Assembly (NCBI GenBank): GCA_001661515.1
Contig: LUVW01000025.1
Location: forward strand, 298,297-362,296
Source: Capniomyces stellatus
Taxonomy: Eukaryota; Kickxellomycota; Harpellomycetes; Harpellales; Legeriomycetaceae
Direction: 5' to 3'
DNA: 64,000 nt
Shown piece after piece: positions 11,901-22,599 of this stretch. The position numbers and the translations under genes are program-made. The notes under the pieces were generated by a model that saw only the letters and a program-made list of their open reading frames with translations, was not told the DNA's origin and did no database searches. Positions within the stretch are counted from its first letter, which is position 1. The number at the start of each line of letters is the position of its first letter.

Positions 11901-13852
11901 AAAAACCCCTGCAATAGTTTTCAATAAAAAAACCCTGCAACAAAGAAATATCAATTAACCAAACACCAGTTCTTTGTAACAAAAAGAAAAAAAGTCTTTT
12001 GATACAAAAAAGCCATGGATATTAAACTTTACGAATCAGTAAATTCTCAAGGTTAAAATAATCTTAGTTGCTGCTTTAAAAGGCACTCAAATAAAGTTCT
12101 TCCAAATCTGTGTATTTTACAAAGCAACACCGCTTTAAAATCAAGTTGGCCAACAGTATTGGGTGGCAAGTGCACTAGGCTGCTGTAACTCGACAGAAGT
12201 TTCCGAATCAACCAAAATCTAAACTATATTGATAAAAATATAACCAAAGCTGAACAGCTCAGCAGTGCAATAGTACAAAATTTGGTTGTATAAATCGACT
12301 TTTACTACACACACAAAATAAAAGTAAACAACTACGTGGGAGTGAGCGTTCAAGGATTTTAATAAATCTGAACCTAAAACCAAGACTGAATATGATGTTG
12401 GGCTTTGGTGGTGTGCCAGGCTAAAGGCGCGAAAGCTATGAGGCTTAAATGTGATTTAATGAATGATTACGATTGTAGCAACTCCTCGCTAAAACCCGTA
12501 ATTCACTTTTGGTTTGGTCAAATCAAAGCAGGTCTGGTTTTGGTTTTGTTTCTATTTTAAAACAACAACATCAGCAACAACAACAAAGCACAAGGAATAA
12601 GGAATAAATAATAGTCTTCAAAACTGATTAGAAAAAATAATGATAGTCCTATGGATTTTTTCAATATTACTGTTTATGGTAGGCGTGTTGATGAAAATAT
12701 GATCAAAACTACCGCATTTTAGGTAATGATAGATTTGTTCCAAGTCAGCTTAAGAAGTTTTGTTGGCTGTTACCCAACTAGCGCTTAAATATTTTATTTT
12801 TGTTGTTGAATTAGAATCTAATTCAAATTCTCAATCTGTACTGCAGTTTTGGACAAATGATCCGATTTCAAGAATAATTAAATCGTGTTGGCTTAGCGAG
12901 TAAGGTTTATGTGAAAAAAATAGTTCAACAGGAGCTGAATTTGTTGTTTTGTCTAAATTAATTGATTCAGCTTAAGATTAAACTCGGTGAAAATGCAATT
13001 TAGAACCTATTTTGTATGAATTGGTTGCAATTAAATAAATGTGATGTTTTATAATGTTCAAATTAAATCGAATACGAATATATCACTGGACTAGAGAACA
13101 GAAATGTTACTAATGTAAATAAACACATACTTTCTTTTCCAGTCTTGCATTTAGAAGAAAAACTTCAAGCTGTATAATAAATAAGATAAAGAAAAGAGCT
13201 GTTCAAAAATATATTTGCACTATTAGCAACAATAAAGAATCAGCGGCAATAAGGGGGAGGTGAATTAGACGACAGATGTTGGTGCATTTCAAGTGTGCAG
13301 AGCCAGTAGATTCAAATTTGAATATCCAGCATTAAACTAGATGTTGAGGACACAAAGGACTACTACAGTCAAACTAGATTGAAAAGTAAGAGATGAGAAC
13401 ATAGTTTGCCCAGTTAAGCCAACTCAAACCAAACCAAACCAAACGAAATGAAACAAATTCAAATCAAAACAAATTCGAGTTTGTTTATAACCTTAGTTTT
13501 CTAGTTTTTTAACCCTAGTTTTCTAATTTTTTATAACCATAGCTTACTAGTTTTTTAGTCTTTGTTTTCTACTTTTTTTTAATGCTAACCTACTAGCTAT
13601 TAATTTTTTGGGGTTTGGGTTTCCTAATGTGTAAAACGAATGATAGATTTATAAGGAGCCTTGTGACTTGAGCAGCTTAGTCGCAATTATAGCTCTTGAA
13701 TTTATTTAATTCCTACAACTTAATCTATAACTACCAATTTAATCATTTTTCAGTTGTAGTCTGGATTTCACACATTAATTTTTACAGTAACTGATATTTA
13801 ATATATATATTACAGCAACCAAATAGCCAACTAAAACACTAAACTAGCTACA
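8901..13852. other. Long gene-free AT-rich region between divergent SNF5 and amino acid transporter
   Basis: About 5 kb without a credible gene. Reading frames are short and break at T/A runs. I looked for isolated exons flanked by GTAAGT-like donors and found none with convincing protein composition. Small repeats occur: a 20-base direct repeat near 11157-11199 (AAAATAGTTAGCAAAACATC, twice), and a degenerate CCTAGTTTTCTAGTTTTTTA repeat at about 13490-13580, near the transporter promoter. Since the flanking genes diverge, it must contain both promoters and probably long 5' UTRs. Confidence 0.5.
8940..8967 (-). promoter_or_regulatory. TATA-rich stretch upstream of SNF5
   Basis: A run of alternating TA about 40-65 bases upstream of the SNF5 start codon. 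It is a plausible core promoter element by position and composition only. Confidence 0.35.
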
Positions 13853-15376
13853 ATGGTAAACTGGAAGAAGGTTTTCAACCAGCTTCGTCAAACCAAGTCG
13901 ATTGAGCACTCGCTTGTCGAGAATCAACAAACCGGGTTGAAGAAGCTGCTCAACATGTTTGATATGGTCAGTATTGGTATTGGGCACATTATTGGAACTG
14001 GTATATTTGTGCTCACCGGCATTGCTGCCGCCAACAATGCAGGTCCAGCTATCTCTATATCGTTTGTTGTTGCAGGTATCGTATCGGCACTCTCTGCCTT
14101 TTCATACTCGGAACTTGCCAGCATGATCCCTGTATCTGGCTCGGCATACAGCTACACTGTTGCCACTATGGGTGAACTTTTGGGTTGGATCGTTGGATGG
14201 GATCTTATGCTTGAGTATATCGTTGGTGCTGCTACTGTTTCCGTCGGATGGTCGGGATACTTTGTCAAGTTTTTCAAGAACGTGTTTAATGTTACACTTC
14301 CCATTTCAGTCACAAGCTCGCCGCTCAAATTCAAAGCATCAGAAGGACTTACAGTAACGCCGGGCGCCTACGTAAATCTCCCATCAATGGGAATCATCAC
14401 TCTTGTAACAGTCATTCTAGTCATTGGTATCCGCGAGTCCAAGATTGTAAATAATATCATTGTCGTAACAAAGGTCACAGCCGTATTGCTCTTCATTTTT
14501 GCAAGTGCTCGGTTTGTCAACACAGAAAACTACGATCCATTTGTTCCTGAAACCGTTGACGGCCAGTTTGGTGTCATTGGTATCTTCAAGGGTGCCCAAA
14601 AGGTGTTTTTCGCGTATATCGGATTCGATGCCGTTTCTACTGTAGCATTGGAGGCCAAGAACCCACAACGTGATCTTCCTATCGGTATCATTGGCTCGCT
14701 GGCTATTTGTACCGTATTGTATATTGCCGTTTCAACTGTTTTGTGTGGTATCGCCAAGTACACAACCCTAGACAACGCCGCACCTATCTCGACTGCTCTT
14801 GAGGCATTCGAAGGTACCAGATGGCTGAGAATCTGCATCGACGTTGGTGCTCTTGCCGGTTTGACATCAGTTATGATGATTAGTCTGTTGGCTCAACCTA
14901 GAATCTTCATGACCATGGCTAACGATGGTTTGCTTCCACCAATGTTTACCAGACTTCACCCCAGATTCAAAACACCATTTTACCCCACTATTCTTGGCGG
15001 CCTTGTTTGCATCATTTGCGCAGGATTTTTGCCAATCCAGATTCTTGGAGACATGACATCAGTTGGAACATTGTTTGCTTTCTGCTTTGTAAACACCGGT
15101 GTGAGTATTCTTAGACGTATAGACCCAGATAGACCTAGAGCATTCAAGGTCCCACTTGGCCCATACATTCTGCCTACTTTTGGAACACTGTTGTCTATCA
15201 CTTTGATTATCATGTCAGGAGGAAGCACCATTTTGCGTCTGTTTATTTGGATGGTGATTGGTCTCTTCATCTACTTTGGATATGGCTTCAGAAGATCAAA
15301 GATTGGCAGTTTTAATGAGGAGGAATTACACTACAAGGAAACTACAATAAAGGGAACTGAGGATCGCAAAGTCTAA
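13853..15376 (+). CDS. Cationic amino acid transporter family (APC superfamily) permease
   Basis: A 507-residue single-exon membrane protein with about 12 hydrophobic helices. The first helix carries the APC signature GIGHIIGTGIF at about residues 42-52, which forms part of the substrate site. Next come SYSELASMIPVSGSAYSY, the GWDLMLEY...VGWSGYF segment typical of CAT/YfnA proteins, and GFDAVSTVALEAKNPQRDLP. DRPRAFKVPLGP stands before helix 11. It most likely moves amino acids across the plasma or vacuolar membrane; the substrate cannot be read from sequence. It lacks the two extra helices of animal CATs and so resembles the shorter bacterial YfnA form. The start ATG is followed by a charged cytosolic N-terminus. 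Its base composition is more balanced than the surrounding intergenic DNA. Confidence 0.88.
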   Translation: MVNWKKVFNQLRQTKSIEHSLVENQQTGLKKLLNMFDMVSIGIGHIIGTGIFVLTGIAAANNAGPAISISFVVAGIVSALSAFSYSELASMIPVSGSAYSYTVATMGELLGWIVGWDLMLEYIVGAATVSVGWSGYFVKFFKNVFNVTLPISVTSSPLKFKASEGLTVTPGAYVNLPSMGIITLVTVILVIGIRESKIVNNIIVVTKVTAVLLFIFASARFVNTENYDPFVPETVDGQFGVIGIFKGAQKVFFAYIGFDAVSTVALEAKNPQRDLPIGIIGSLAICTVLYIAVSTVLCGIAKYTTLDNAAPISTALEAFEGTRWLRICIDVGALAGLTSVMMISLLAQPRIFMTMANDGLLPPMFTRLHPRFKTPFYPTILGGLVCIICAGFLPIQILGDMTSVGTLFAFCFVNTGVSILRRIDPDRPRAFKVPLGPYILPTFGTLLSITLIIMSGGSTILRLFIWMVIGLFIYFGYGFRRSKIGSFNEEELHYKETTIKGTEDRKV

Positions 15377-17734
15377 TTAAGCATACTTTTACTTTTAATT
15401 ATTCTTCTTATCATACTTTAACTTAAATACTTTTAATGTTACTACCGTCTTTATTTGCTTTTAATCAGCATCGTTTTTGTCATCTATAAATGATACGTTT
15501 AAACTCCAACATCCAATCACTCATTTTCCCTCCTAATCTCCATAATACATTTAGTCCCGTTGTCTTGATTATTTACAAGAATTATTTGCTGCTAATATAC
15601 CTTGCACCGAATAAAACCATTGATTTAGGAAGCGGTTTTTTTTTTCAACTCTTCCAAGATTGAAAGTTTTATTTTTTTAAAACAAAAACACCACTCAAAA
15701 GCAAAAAAATTAATTAATTAATTGTACGAAGACTGGACTTTTTTTTTGTTATGCTTAGGAGGCTAATAGCTCCCCGTCTCCAGTGGTTACGTGTTAAATT
15801 TTATTAGGCGCATTAAAATTGCTCATGTGAGAACATTTCCATGAAGAAGTCAATGCGTTTGATTTAAATAGCTAATATTCCATCTATTGTAAAGTCAGCT
15901 GAGGTAGTTGAGAATTGAAATGCGCACTCATTGGGGCTTTTAAACACAAATGCCGTGGTATTATACTATTGTTTTTATTCGTTGACTCCTGCTTGGCTGT
16001 TTAAACTTGGTGCAGGTAGCAGACGTTTTAGTCAATAAAAAAGTTTAGCCGCCAAGTGCTGAGGACACACCAACACCCATGCTGCCCTTGAGTTACAAAT
16101 AAAACATGTTTTGTTCTGCTTGTCATAAATACCCAAGTAGCCGCTAAAGCAGATATTTAACATTAGTAGTTTTGAAAATCATTTTCTCACAATAAAAAAG
16201 AGTAAGGTACACAGCATTGTCTCGATACTATGAGAAAAAAAAAGTCAATTGTTACCTCTTCTGTTTTATTATAACAAGCTTGGTTGAAGATCAAGTAAGT
16301 TGTTGAATTATGTTTTGCAATTGTAAATGTAAAACAACAGTGGTGCTTTATTGGCCCACAAATGAATCAATAAATCGTGCTAGGTTATGATTCCATATAC
16401 TATTCTTGGCTTTAACACTCGGTGATATTTTTTGAGTGTTGAGCAAGTAAAAGCGTAGAAACTGATGGTCAAAAAGGCACATGGTATTAAAATATGATAA
16501 AAATAAGTCTGTAACCTGGTGCATAAAGCAAAAAGAGAGTATAATAACAATACAATTGGCAAAACTAGACACCCAGTAACATATTTGCTTTTAATAGTAC
16601 TAAACAATGTGCCATTACATAAATTATACTCGAGGTTTAGTTTGGTATCAACAATAAAAGAAATAAGAAGCATTTAAGTAGTTATTTAATGTAACAGACT
16701 TTTTATTTATTTTCCCATTTTGTTGAATCAAGTGGAACTAAATTAAAGCAAACACTTTCAAACAATCAGGTTAATTGGAAAAAATATGGCTAAATTAATG
16801 CGTTTATGTAATAGCTAATAGAAAGGTAGCTCTAGATGGTGAATAGGCGAATGAACAAATAACAAAAAAAGCAATGATGGGTTTAATATTGATTTGTTGT
16901 ATTATAAATTCAACTTTACATTATAAATCAAAAGTAAGATGGAAAAAAAATAAAAAAAGTAGAAGAAAAAAGCGATGTATTACCAAGTCTGAACTACCGA
17001 GATTCCGTAAGGGGCTTCAACATAAAAAGTGTTGGTTTTCAATAAAAATGAGCCAAACTAGAGAAAGAGAAAAAAAAAGCTGCTTGGATAAAAACGTATT
17101 AAAAATCTGAGGAAAGAAGGGCTATTTTAGTCTGGTTTTTAGCAAGAAGCTTTCCCTAGTTTGTGGTCAGAAATGCCTAGCATTAATCATTTAACAGTTG
17201 AACAACTAGAAATTAGAAGTAAAAAAAAAACTGATAAAACGTGACTTTGTAGAATTTTTCTATTTTGGCAGAAAAGAAAAAAGAAAAAAGAAAAAAGAAG
17301 ATTTGAGCTTATTAATAGTGCTAAATTGACGATTTCAAAAAGAAAAGTTTTACATTAGTAGGAAATGGTACTGGCAAAAGACTTGACTTCTTATCTCTTT
17401 AAATACAGCAAAAGCTCATGGAAAAGAAACTTTAATAAATAGTAAAATCCAACAGTCTAAACTTGAACTCACAAAGAAGTGAGCATCGATTTTATATATT
17501 GATTTGTAGCCCAAGTATATTAACAATTAGTATTATCCTTGTTGCCTTAAAGGTTATAAAGCAACAGGTTTATAGACTTTGAGCAAAGTGGGAGTGTCAT
17601 AAAACTTGATGCAAGCAAAAAAAATTTTCTGATTGACATTGAGGAAATTAGATTAAAAATTGTGTGTAAGCGTAATAGCGTAAGATTCAGGCAAATACTA
17701 TATACATTCGGACAGTAGCCTGACCAAACTATAA
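15377..17734. other. Gene-free AT-rich spacer
   Basis: About 2.4 kb between two plus-strand genes. It has poly-A/T runs and no supported exon or RNA gene. It should hold the transporter 3' end and the LCB2 promoter. Confidence 0.5.
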
Positions 17735-19444
17735 ATGACAAAAGTAATGAGCAATATCCAACAAGTGGATCTGATGATGGTAGCGCCAGAAAAGCAGGAA
17801 GAAATAATTCACAATCACATGTCAATGGGTAGTAATTTACAGAAAAGACTATCAGTAAGTGTAGATAGCAGCATAGAGAAGAGTTTGAATGAAGGTATAC
17901 GCAGAAGGTACAAGGCTGAGGAGAAAGCGGCTTGCCCAACAGGAGATTCAGCAGGACTTTCGGAAAAAACAAAGGAACTGGAGATTAAATTCGAGAGAAG
18001 TAATGCTATTGAAGAGGTGCCCTGGGGAGTTTTGGTTACAACGTACCTGAGTTTTTTGATATTGATAGTGCTAGCACATATCCGGGATCGCATGGGCAAG
18101 TTTTTCTACCCAAAACAGTACGTGAGTCTCAGAGAAAACGACGGGTATGCACCGCTGATTTCAGATTTTGAGAGCTTGTGGAACAGAAGACTGTACACAA
18201 GAATATCAGATGTTTTTAATAGACCAATTACAGGGGTGGCAGGGGGCCATTTGACACTTCTGGACAGGACATCCGATGACTACAACAAGACATTCAAGCT
18301 CACAGGAACAAAGAGAACGGCACTGAATCTGGCATCATACAATTATCTGGGATTTGCACAAAGCGAGGGATACTGTGCTGACCAGGTTGAAGAGAGCATA
18401 CTCAGAGACCACGTTTCTATTGGGATACCAAGAAACCAGGGAGGGCAGACCAAGAAATTGGTTGAAACAGAGAAGCTGATGGCTAGGTACTTTGGCGTAG
18501 ATGACGCAATTATTCTGTCTATGGGGTACGCAACAAACTCGACGGTGATTCCAGCACTTACTGGGAAAGGAAGTTTGCTAATCTCAGACGAACTGAACCA
18601 CTCATCGCTGGTTTCAGGATCAAGGCTGTCGGGAGCAACAATTGGGGTATTCAAGCACGGAGATGTCAAAGATTTAGAAAAGGTTTTGCGTCGGTATATT
18701 AGTCAGGGCCAGCCAAGAACGCACAGACCGTGGAGAAACATTATTGTTATTGTTGAAGGCCTTTACTCAATGGAGGGTGAACTGTGCAATCTGCCTGCTA
18801 TAGTTGCCTTGAAAGAAAAATACAAGTTTTCTATATTCCTGGACGAGGCGCATTCCATTGGTGCTATTGGCAAGAGCGGCCGTGGCGTTTGCGAGTACTT
18901 TGGCATTGATCACAGCAAAATTGACATTTTAATGGGCACCTTTACCAAGAGTTTTGGTGCTGTTGGTGGGTATATTGCCGGGTCCAAGGATGTCATTGAG
19001 CACCTGCGTCTAAAGTGCCACTCAAACATCTACACCGAATGCATGCCATACCCTGTGCTGGCCCAGGTTGACTCTGCCATCAGACTCATGATGGACGAAG
19101 TGCCTGAATGTCCTGGCGATGGCCCAAATCGCATCAAAAAGCTAAAAGACAACTCCTCTTATTTCCTCGGCAAACTAACCGAAATGGGATTCCTGGTACT
19201 AGGCGATGAGGGTAGCCCTGTTGTTCCACTCCTGCTCTTTAACCCCGGAAAGATCCCAGCCTTCTCCAGGCTTATGCTCGAGAGAAACATAGCTGTTGTC
19301 GTTGTGTCATATCCCGCAACCCCCATCATTTCTGGCCGCGTAAGATTCTGCATCTCATCTTCTCATTCCCGGGAGGATTTGGATTATGCTCTTAAACAGA
19401 TTGACGAGGTTGGTGATTTGCTCAAGCTAAAGCTTCGAAAATAA
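17735..19444 (+). CDS. LCB2: Serine palmitoyltransferase subunit 2 (LCB2)
   Basis: A 569-residue single-exon protein. LCB2 and LCB1 condense serine with palmitoyl-CoA at the ER membrane, the first committed step of sphingolipid synthesis. Residues 1-90 are a soluble, variable N-terminus; about 92-112 form one membrane segment (VLVTTYLSFLILIVLA). The rest is the alpha-oxoamine synthase fold: ASYNYLGFA, SDELNHSSLVSGSRLSGA, IVEGLYSMEG and FLDEAHSIGAIG. The PLP-binding lysine in GTFTKSFGAVGGY is Lys405 from this start. The PRNQGGQTKKLVETEKLMAR segment resembles the yeast form more than the animal one. A second ATG four codons downstream is an alternative start. The neighbours are unrelated in function. 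Confidence 0.93.
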   Translation: MTKVMSNIQQVDLMMVAPEKQEEIIHNHMSMGSNLQKRLSVSVDSSIEKSLNEGIRRRYKAEEKAACPTGDSAGLSEKTKELEIKFERSNAIEEVPWGVLVTTYLSFLILIVLAHIRDRMGKFFYPKQYVSLRENDGYAPLISDFESLWNRRLYTRISDVFNRPITGVAGGHLTLLDRTSDDYNKTFKLTGTKRTALNLASYNYLGFAQSEGYCADQVEESILRDHVSIGIPRNQGGQTKKLVETEKLMARYFGVDDAIILSMGYATNSTVIPALTGKGSLLISDELNHSSLVSGSRLSGATIGVFKHGDVKDLEKVLRRYISQGQPRTHRPWRNIIVIVEGLYSMEGELCNLPAIVALKEKYKFSIFLDEAHSIGAIGKSGRGVCEYFGIDHSKIDILMGTFTKSFGAVGGYIAGSKDVIEHLRLKCHSNIYTECMPYPVLAQVDSAIRLMMDEVPECPGDGPNRIKKLKDNSSYFLGKLTEMGFLVLGDEGSPVVPLLLFNPGKIPAFSRLMLERNIAVVVVSYPATPIISGRVRFCISSSHSREDLDYALKQIDEVGDLLKLKLRK

Positions 19445-20309
19445 TTCCAACACATGCACCTTAAATTATGCTGGCATACTATCCACAAAACCAGCCCCAA
19501 TTAATTTGTCGTCAATCCTTCAACGTCTATTAGCTCCACTAATTTAGACCCTCGAGTTATAACTGTTTTTTCTTTTAAATCCACATTTAGCTTTATGTTT
19601 TGTTTGTTTTTATTGTTTATCGCCATTTCTTGGTTGACGTCTTCCCCCCCTTTCTCTCCCTCCCTATCTTCTCACATTCTCCTTTTGCTCAGCTCGAAAC
19701 CTCCCCCTCCTCCTTCCCCATCCGTCTTTGTCACATATATACTCTACTTTTTATACACATTTTACTTTTTGATTATACTTAATATAAACTCTCCTATTAC
19801 CAAACAGAATCACCTCGGTTATTCTTTTCGTCATGTAATAAATAAATGTAGTTTGTTTACTAGTCTAATATATAAATCGTCGCACTTTTTTTAATGTCAA
19901 TATTAATATTGATATTTGCGATATAATACCAGAATTTGTATTTTTTTGTCACTATTAACTTTTAATGTATTAACTCTCGAGTTTTGTAAATCTTTAATCA
20001 TCACTATATTTACAAAATTTGACATCCTTGACATCCTTGATATTATATGATTTCTAATGGAAATCTAGAGTTGTATAACCAAAATTTTACAACATTTCCC
20101 GCGAGTAGTCAAGTAAAGTATGTGAGGGGAGGGTGGTAGGTTAATAAGAACAAAAGGGATTCGAGTTTATTTTATTATTATTATTATTATTGTTATTATT
20201 ATTGAAATATGGGATTGTGGTTTGTTTTTATTCGAATTTATTTTTATTTATTAAAAAAAAAGCAAAAACGGTTTAGAGAAAAGTAAAGGATAAAAAAGCG
20301 ACATTTGGT
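19445..20309. other. Convergent intergenic spacer
   Basis: T/A-rich DNA between the convergent LCB2 and seryl-tRNA synthetase genes, with a short TTA run near 20172-20205. It probably holds both 3' UTRs. No gene is seen. Confidence 0.5.
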
Positions 20310-21650
20310 TTATGAGCTTTTAGATGCTGGGAGTTCGCGGATGTATGGAATAAAGTCGCGTCCACCCATGAATGGGATTAGAGGTTTAGGAATATTGATT
20401 CCATCAGGGGTTTGATGGGTTTCAAGGAGGCAGCAAAGAGCTCTCTCGGTGGCACAAAGGGTGCTGTTGAGGCAGTGGACGTATTTCTTTTCACGGTCGC
20501 CCATCTTTTTGGTTCCACAACGGATTTCAAGTCTTCTTGACTGGTAGTCAGTGCAGTTTGAGCAGGAAACAAGCTCCTTGTATGCGCCTTGGCGAGGGAA
20601 CCAAGCTTCAAGATCGTATTTTTTAGCAGCAGCGTCATTAAGGGCACCAGAAACAATAGAGATGATTTGGTACGAAATTTCAAGAGACTTGAAGAATTCC
20701 TCAGAGGTATTGATCATCTCGTCAAACAGTTCCCAGGACTTCTCGGGCTCGGTAATAACAAACTGTTCAATCTTTTCAAACTGGTGGATTCTGAAAAGCC
20801 CCCAGGTATCTTTTCCATGAGCACCAGCTTCCTTTCTGAAGCAAGTGGAGTACCCTGCATATTTGAGTGGCAGCTGCTTTGATGGGTTCTCAAACCATTC
20901 GCCGCTGTGGTATGCAGATATTGGCTGTTCTGAAGTAGCAATCAAGTATTTGTCTTCGCCATCACCAACCACCTTGTACAGCTCCTCGTCAAAGGCCGAC
21001 AACTGTGCTGTCTTTGCCATCATCTCCTTTCGCATGAAAAATGGCGTTTGTAGCTTTTTGTATTGGCGCGCTGACAGGAACGAAAGCCCATAGGTAATCA
21101 ACGCCAAATTAAGATCAACTCCTACATCGCACAAAAAGTATCCACGATGACCAGCAATCTTGGTTCCTCGCTCCTGATCAAAGCCTCCAAGTCTGTACAA
21201 CACCTCGTGATGGTTGAGGAAATCTTCTCTCTGTACAGGTGCCTCTCCTGTAGCCGAAAAGGTTCTGATCACAACATTGTCATCTTCTGTCATTGACACT
21301 GGAACTGAATCATGCACAAGATTTCCTATCTTTGACACCACTGAACGAAGCTCTGTGTCTTGCTCCTTTTCTTCTGCTGTTAGTCTCGCCTTTTCAGCCG
21401 CCAACAGTGCCTTTTCTTCAAGAAGCTTTGAAGCATCTTCTTTTGCCTTCATTAGCTTTCCGATTTCCTTTTGGATCTTGTTGATTGCTTTGTTGCTTTC
21501 ATCCATATGGAACTTTGTTCCTGTCCAGTTCTTGTACATCAAAATAACATTATCTACAACTGCTGGATCTGCGCCACGTCTTCTTTGTGATTCGCGGATA
21601 AGCTCTGGATTTCCACCCTTTTCAACCAAAAATGTATTGATGTCAAGCAT
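20310..21650 (-). CDS. SES1: Cytosolic seryl-tRNA synthetase
   Basis: A 446-residue single-exon class II synthetase that charges tRNA-Ser with serine. The N-terminus (MLDINTFLVEKGGNPELI) and the long antiparallel coiled-coil arm (about residues 45-115, Lys/Glu/Ala-rich) are typical of SerRS. Motif 2 is FRKEAGAHGKDTWGLFRIHQF and the serine-site region is GAYKELVSCSNCTDYQSRRL. Motif 3 includes NSTLCATERALCCLLE, where the final Arg is the conserved ATP-binding residue. The absence of a presequence and the similarity to eukaryotic cytosolic forms argue against the mitochondrial enzyme. The ATG is the first in frame. The length is near that of yeast SES1. Confidence 0.95.
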   Translation of the reverse strand: MLDINTFLVEKGGNPELIRESQRRRGADPAVVDNVILMYKNWTGTKFHMDESNKAINKIQKEIGKLMKAKEDASKLLEEKALLAAEKARLTAEEKEQDTELRSVVSKIGNLVHDSVPVSMTEDDNVVIRTFSATGEAPVQREDFLNHHEVLYRLGGFDQERGTKIAGHRGYFLCDVGVDLNLALITYGLSFLSARQYKKLQTPFFMRKEMMAKTAQLSAFDEELYKVVGDGEDKYLIATSEQPISAYHSGEWFENPSKQLPLKYAGYSTCFRKEAGAHGKDTWGLFRIHQFEKIEQFVITEPEKSWELFDEMINTSEEFFKSLEISYQIISIVSGALNDAAAKKYDLEAWFPRQGAYKELVSCSNCTDYQSRRLEIRCGTKKMGDREKKYVHCLNSTLCATERALCCLLETHQTPDGINIPKPLIPFMGGRDFIPYIRELPASKSS

Positions 21651-22599
21651 GTTTATTTACTTTATTCTTTTTTTTTTAACTGCTGGTGATTCTAAATTTA
21701 CTATTATCCTTGATGGGTTCTTTCAACTAAAGTAAACTGAATTCCTTTTATTCACTCTTTTGAACCTGGTACTTTTTTCTTTTCTTTTCTTTCTTTCTTT
21801 TTTTAAATGAACAATAGAAAAAAAAATACACCTAGTTAATTGGAAAGTTGACTTTTTGAATAGTAGATAATTTGGTTTATCGCTGTATAATTTTTTTTCT
21901 CTAATTTTTAACTTTTTTTTTTTTTTTTTTTTTTTTNNNTTTTTTTTTTTTTTTTTTTTTTAACGTTACTACTAAATTTACAATCGTTACAAAGTCTAGC
22001 GATTTTAGTATTTTTACCCAATACAACTTGGCCCACTTTTTCTTTTTTTTTCTTTCTTTCTTGTTCTCGTTTGAAGCAATGATCGCTAGAGTTTATTGGT
22101 GTGGAAAGTGTTAAAGTCAACAGCAATTTTAACAAAGAAAAAATAAAGTGAAAAAAAACTCTCGTTGTTACTATTTTCAATTTATCATTGTCCTGATTAA
22201 AAGGATAAAAAGTGAAAAGCAAAAAAGAAATTGGCAAATAGTCCCGAACTGTAAATTGTGATTCCAATTGGGTATATTTTGGTAACTCAATTGGGTCAAA
22301 ATGTTGCTATCGACCTTTATTTGCAAAATCATCAATGATTTCTGTGGAATAACCAATATGGTTTAATAGTAAAAAAAATCAAAAAAATTCGCTAAACCAC
22401 ACAATTTCAAAAGAACGTTGAGAATAAAAGATAATGTAGCTGGAAAAAGCCAGCGAGTAGTTTTAACCAAACCGATCAAGGAGATTTATAAAGATCGTTG
22501 CCGTCTTGTTTTATTTATTCAAGTTTTGAGAGCAGTGTATAGTGGACCGGCTAATACAGATTAAGCAAAATAAATAAATAAGCAAAGCAAGCATAGATA
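21651..22599. other. Divergent promoter region with assembly gap
   Basis: Separates the divergent seryl-tRNA synthetase and GTPase genes. It contains long poly-T tracts and a three-base gap at 21937-21939. No gene is seen. Confidence 0.5.
21909..21961. repeat. Poly-T homopolymer broken by NNN assembly gap
   Basis: About 50 T residues surround three N bases. The N's probably mark unresolved homopolymer length rather than missing unique sequence. Confidence 0.9.
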
